Shown here piece after piece: positions 61,148 to 64,000 of a DNA stretch of 64,000 nt. The stretch lies in assembly GCA_043228905.1 (NCBI GenBank), contig JBHGNT010000009.1, forward strand, positions 6,200,001-6,264,000, in the 5' to 3' direction. The position numbers and the translations under genes were made by a program. The first letter of the stretch is position 1. Each line of letters begins with the position of its first letter. The notes under the pieces were generated by a model. The model searched no databases. It was not told the origin of the DNA and worked only from the letters and a program-made list of their open reading frames with translations. Source of the DNA: Azolla caroliniana. Lineage: Eukaryota; Polypodiophyta.

Positions 61148-64000
61148 CTATCCCCCCTTTAAAACGACGAGTGTAACGAGTCGTTTTGGATTGAGGACCT
61201 GGTTTGTCTGGATATTGATGATGGAAGTCTTCAAGAAGTGCACGAGCTTTGGTGACATTCTCTATCGGCTCCCAAGTACGCTCACTAGGACTATATCCTA
61301 GCCAATCGACTAGATAGTATAGCTTGTTGCGAACAATCTTGGAATCAAGGATGGCGGCAACTTTGTACTCAGGTCCATCTTCAAGCTCGATCGGGGGTGG
61401 AGGCTGTGTAATACGTCCTGGGATGGTGCTCTCTTGATAGGGTTCAAGGAGAGAACTATGAAACACCGGATGTATCCGAAGTTGTGGAGGTAGATCGAGA
61501 CGAAAAGCGACATCATTAATCTTTCCTGTGATACGGAAAGGACCTAAGCGCCGATAATCCAACTTCTCGCATGGGCGAGTAGTCTTGATGTGTCGTCGGA
61601 GTAGCCATACCCGATCTCCAATGTTAAAACTCGATGGGAGTCGATGACGATTTGCATAAACCTTGTGTGTTTGCTGAGCTTGTTGGAGATGAGTAGCTAA
61701 ATCCGCTTGTATCTTACGTAACCGCTCCAAACGATCCTCCGCGCAAGGATTTGTGGACACCTCTGGGATTTCAAGTACACACCACCGGGGGTGACATCCG
61801 GTATAAGCATAAAATGGCGTAACTTTAGTCGATGCGTGGATAGAGTTATTATAGGCGAATTCGGCGAAGTGGAGAATATCTGCCCAGTCATCCTGATGAT
61901 AGCTGAGGAAGCACCGCAGGTACTGCTCCAACGTTTGATTTGTTCGTTCGGCTTGGCCGTCGGTTTGTGGGTGGTAGCCGGAGGAGAGGTTACAAGTGAC
62001 CTTGAGCATTTTAAAAAGGTGCTTCCAGAATTTTGACACGAACTGGGGTCCACGGTCGCTGACGATACTATCGGGAAGTCCATGATGCCGACATACTTCA
62101 CGCATGACAATTTCGGCAGTGTCTTCATTGGAGATTTCCTTAGTACATGGCAAAAAATGAGCCATCTTCGTATATCGATCTACCACTGTTAGAATCGCAT
62201 TGAATCCCTTAGAGACTGGAAGATCTGTGATGAAGTCTAGAGCAATGGATTGCCACGGCTTGCTTGGAATTGGTAATGGTTCTAATAAACCATATGGATG
62301 ATGCCTTGGCATTTTCGCTCTGCAGCATGTGTCACAAGTCCGAACAAAGTCTTCGACAAATTGTCGCATACGGGGCCACCAGAATGATCGTTGTACTAAA
62401 TCTAATGTTTTAGTACTACCGAAATGCCCAGCTGTATATGTGTCATGACAGTTTTGTACTACTTGAAGGCGGGAAGAGCCATTAGGAACATACAAAAGTT
62501 CTTTAAAGAAGAGTAATCCATCATGGTATTTGAATTGCCGATAGTCCGTACCTGGTGGTTGCGACTGTGAACACGACGCTCGAGAGGGATCAATTTGTGC
62601 TAGTATAGCTTGAGCGAAAGCATCTGTCTTCAGGTCCGCACGTATGATATCGATAACGTGGGAATCCATGGGCATGCCAAAGACCTGTGTTGCTTGCAGT
62701 CGTGCCGGTCCCAAGATTACTTGCTTTTGGTTATCAAAAGCTGGCTCGCCGGGACGCGGTGCTAGGTACGAACGCCGTGATAATGCATCTGCTTTCCCTT
62801 GATGTTTCCCAGGTCGATATGTAATCTTGAAGTCGAAATGCATGAGAAAATGGGCCCACTGAGCTTGACGTCGATTTAACACACGAGCGTCTTGAAAATA
62901 GGCGAGGTTTTTGTGGTCACTGAATACAGTGACTTGATGAGAAGATCCCTCTAGAAAATGCCTCCATTGCATAAAAGAGTCCACTATAGCCAATAACTCT
63001 TTATCATGAATTTCGTAGTTGATTTCGGCGGCGTCAAACTTGCGTGAGTGAAAAGCCACAAGATGTAGCTTTTCATCATTACCTCGTTGTGATAGAATGC
63101 TTCCCAATGCAAAATCCGATGCGTCTGCTTCGATGATGAATGGTTTTTCTGGATCAACGTGAGCTAGAATCGGAGCCGATGTAAATGCATGTTTAAGATT
63201 CTCAAAAGCCATGTCCGCTTCTTCAGACCAAACGAATGATTGTCCCTTCCTAGTAAGTTGTGTAAGAGGCAAAACGAGCTTTGAGTAATCCTTTATAAAC
63301 TTCCGGTAAAAATTGGCAAAGCCTAGAAAGCATTGCACATCCCGCACCAAACGCGGAGTCTGCCATTCTACCACCGTTTTGACCTTAGCTGGGTCCATGG
63401 AGATGCCTTCTGAGGAAATGACATAGCCGAGAAATTCCACTTGGTTGCACCCGAAACTACATTTTTCCAGTTTTGCATAGAGACCATGTTCTCGAAGTCG
63501 TTTTAGTACTAACAGTACATGAGAATCATGCTCTTCTTGGGTCTTCGAGTAAACCAGTAGATCATCCAAATAGATGATTAGACACACATCCAAGAGATCT
63601 CGGAAAATATCATTTGCCATGTGCTGGAAGACTGTTGGCGCATTAGTGAGGCCGAACGACATAACCGTATACTCGAAGTGCCCATATCTGGTGCGGAACG
63701 CGGTCTTCCATTCATCTCCTGGTCGGATCCGTACGAGGTTATAGGCTCCCCGTAAGTCGATCTTCGTGAAGAACCTGGCACCATTGATCCGTTCTAAAAG
63801 ACTTGAGATAAGGGGGAGTGCATACCTATTTCGGATTGTAACCTTATTCAAGCCACGGTAATCTACAACGAGCCGAAGTGAGCCATCCTTTTTCTTGACG
63901 AAGAAAATGGGTGCGCCGGCTGGAGATTTCGAATGTCGTATGAAACCATTCTCCAAATTCTCCTCTATATAGGCTCGAAGGACTTCCAGTTCGGTTGGTG
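61140..64000 (-). CDS. pol: Element G2 pol, 3' part: RT, RNase H, integrase, chromodomain
   Basis: The frame is open from the window edge (PTELEVLRAYIEENLENGF) to a stop at 61140, more than 950 residues without a break. RT has FFVKKKDGSLRLVVDYRGLN and catalytic LIIYLDDLLVYS. RNase H has [26 protein letters not shown] and FSDHKNLAYF. The integrase zinc motif is HFGSTKTLDLVQ...CDTC; its DDE residues are in ALDFITDLP, SDRGPQFVS and TDGQAERTNQT. The C-terminus has the GPFRITGKINDVAFRLDLP fold followed by a chromodomain (VAAILDSKIVRNKLYYL, DWLGYSPSERTWEP), which in chromoviruses binds modified histone or heterochromatin. All catalytic residues are present. Gag and protease are outside the window, so intactness of the whole element cannot be judged. 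Confidence 0.96.
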   Translation of the reverse strand, partial: PTELEVLRAYIEENLENGFIRHSKSPAGAPIFFVKKKDGSLRLVVDYRGLNKVTIRNRYALPLISSLLERINGARFFTKIDLRGAYNLVRIRPGDEWKTAFRTRYGHFEYTVMSFGLTNAPTVFQHMANDIFRDLLDVCLIIYLDDLLVYSKTQEEHDSHVLLVLKRLREHGLYAKLEKCSFGCNQVEFLGYVISSEGISMDPAKVKTVVEWQTPRLVRDVQCFLGFANFYRKFIKDYSKLVLPLTQLTRKGQSFVWSEEADMAFENLKHAFTSAPILAHVDPEKPFIIEADASDFALGSILSQRGNDEKLHLVAFHSRKFDAAEINYEIHDKELLAIVDSFMQWRHFLEGSSHQVTVFSDHKNLAYFQDARVLNRRQAQWAHFLMHFDFKITYRPGKHQGKADALSRRSYLAPRPGEPAFDNQKQVILGPARLQATQVFGMPMDSHVIDIIRADLKTDAFAQAILAQIDPSRASCSQSQPPGTDYRQFKYHDGLLFFKELLYVPNGSSRLQVVQNCHDTYTAGHFGSTKTLDLVQRSFWWPRMRQFVEDFVRTCDTCCRAKMPRHHPYGLLEPLPIPSKPWQSIALDFITDLPVSKGFNAILTVVDRYTKMAHFLPCTKEISNEDTAEIVMREVCRHHGLPDSIVSDRGPQFVSKFWKHLFKMLKVTCNLSSGYHPQTDGQAERTNQTLEQYLRCFLSYHQDDWADILHFAEFAYNNSIHASTKVTPFYAYTGCHPRWCVLEIPEVSTNPCAEDRLERLRKIQADLATHLQQAQQTHKVYANRHRLPSSFNIGDRVWLLRRHIKTTRPCEKLDYRRLGPFRITGKINDVAFRLDLPPQLRIHPVFHSSLLEPYQESTIPGRITQPPPPIELEDGPEYKVAAILDSKIVRNKLYYLVDWLGYSPSERTWEPIENVTKARALLEDFHHQYPDKPGPQSKTTRYTRRFKGGIVS
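61148..61160 (-). promoter_or_regulatory. Polypurine tract of element G2
   Basis: Minus strand aaaggggggatag adjoining the LTR and overlapping the end of pol. Confidence 0.88.

Larger units (their letters stand above)
60725..64000 (-). mobile_element. Element G2: chromodomain Ty3/gypsy element, minus strand, runs off the window
   Basis: 3' LTR 60725-61147, polypurine tract and an uninterrupted pol frame to the window end. The LTR starts exactly where F breaks; the adjacent gtagc is its probable target duplication half. It is related to G1 but better preserved. Confidence 0.95.

Overview
The window is nuclear DNA of a higher plant, most likely an angiosperm. It holds one intact host gene, a five-exon GDSL-type esterase/lipase, inside a dense and partly nested set of retrotransposons. 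Plant features include copia elements primed by initiator tRNA-Met, gypsy elements with a C-terminal chromodomain, an L1-like LINE 3' end with poly(A), and GT-AG introns. There are no bacterial signals. The strain or species cannot be named from the sequence.

Layout (element names are mine). 1-380: fragment of an old gypsy pol (L, minus), broken by element A (381-7709, plus), a young gypsy whose 3' LTR runs into a 100-N gap (7710-7809). 7810-13053: copia element B (plus), inserted in the integrase of gypsy element CD (minus, 13054-23645). CD is also split by copia element E (14225-19318, plus) with a clean target duplication. CD itself sits in the 3' LTR of chromodomain gypsy G1 (minus, 23646-38846). 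G1 is split in its reverse transcriptase by element H (26181-36049, minus), a structurally complete, very young 9.9-kb gypsy-type element. G1 interrupts an L1-like LINE (J, up to 40903). Beyond it lie a copia remnant (I, 40985-41741), a solo LTR (41786-42212) and about 6.7 kb of AT-rich intergenic DNA. The GDSL gene occupies 48968-55398. Just downstream is a LINE fragment (K), broken by copia element F (minus, 56083-60724), which is broken in turn by chromodomain gypsy G2 (minus, 60725 to the window end).

Most elements are pseudogenised by stops, frameshifts and deletions. The exceptions are H, which has open gag-pol, two LTRs with two differences in 420 bp and a perfect duplication, and the visible part of G2. 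The most unusual content is the second long reading frame of H. It lies downstream of pol on the same strand, up to 999 codons, with a globular N-terminal part, a long coiled coil and a glutamine-rich tail. I do not recognise it as any standard retrotransposon protein. Other notable signals are antisense tRNA-like (Pol III A/B box) modules in the U3 of three different gypsy LTRs, CT-rich leaders shared by unrelated LTRs, and a gap that must hide much more than 100 bp.
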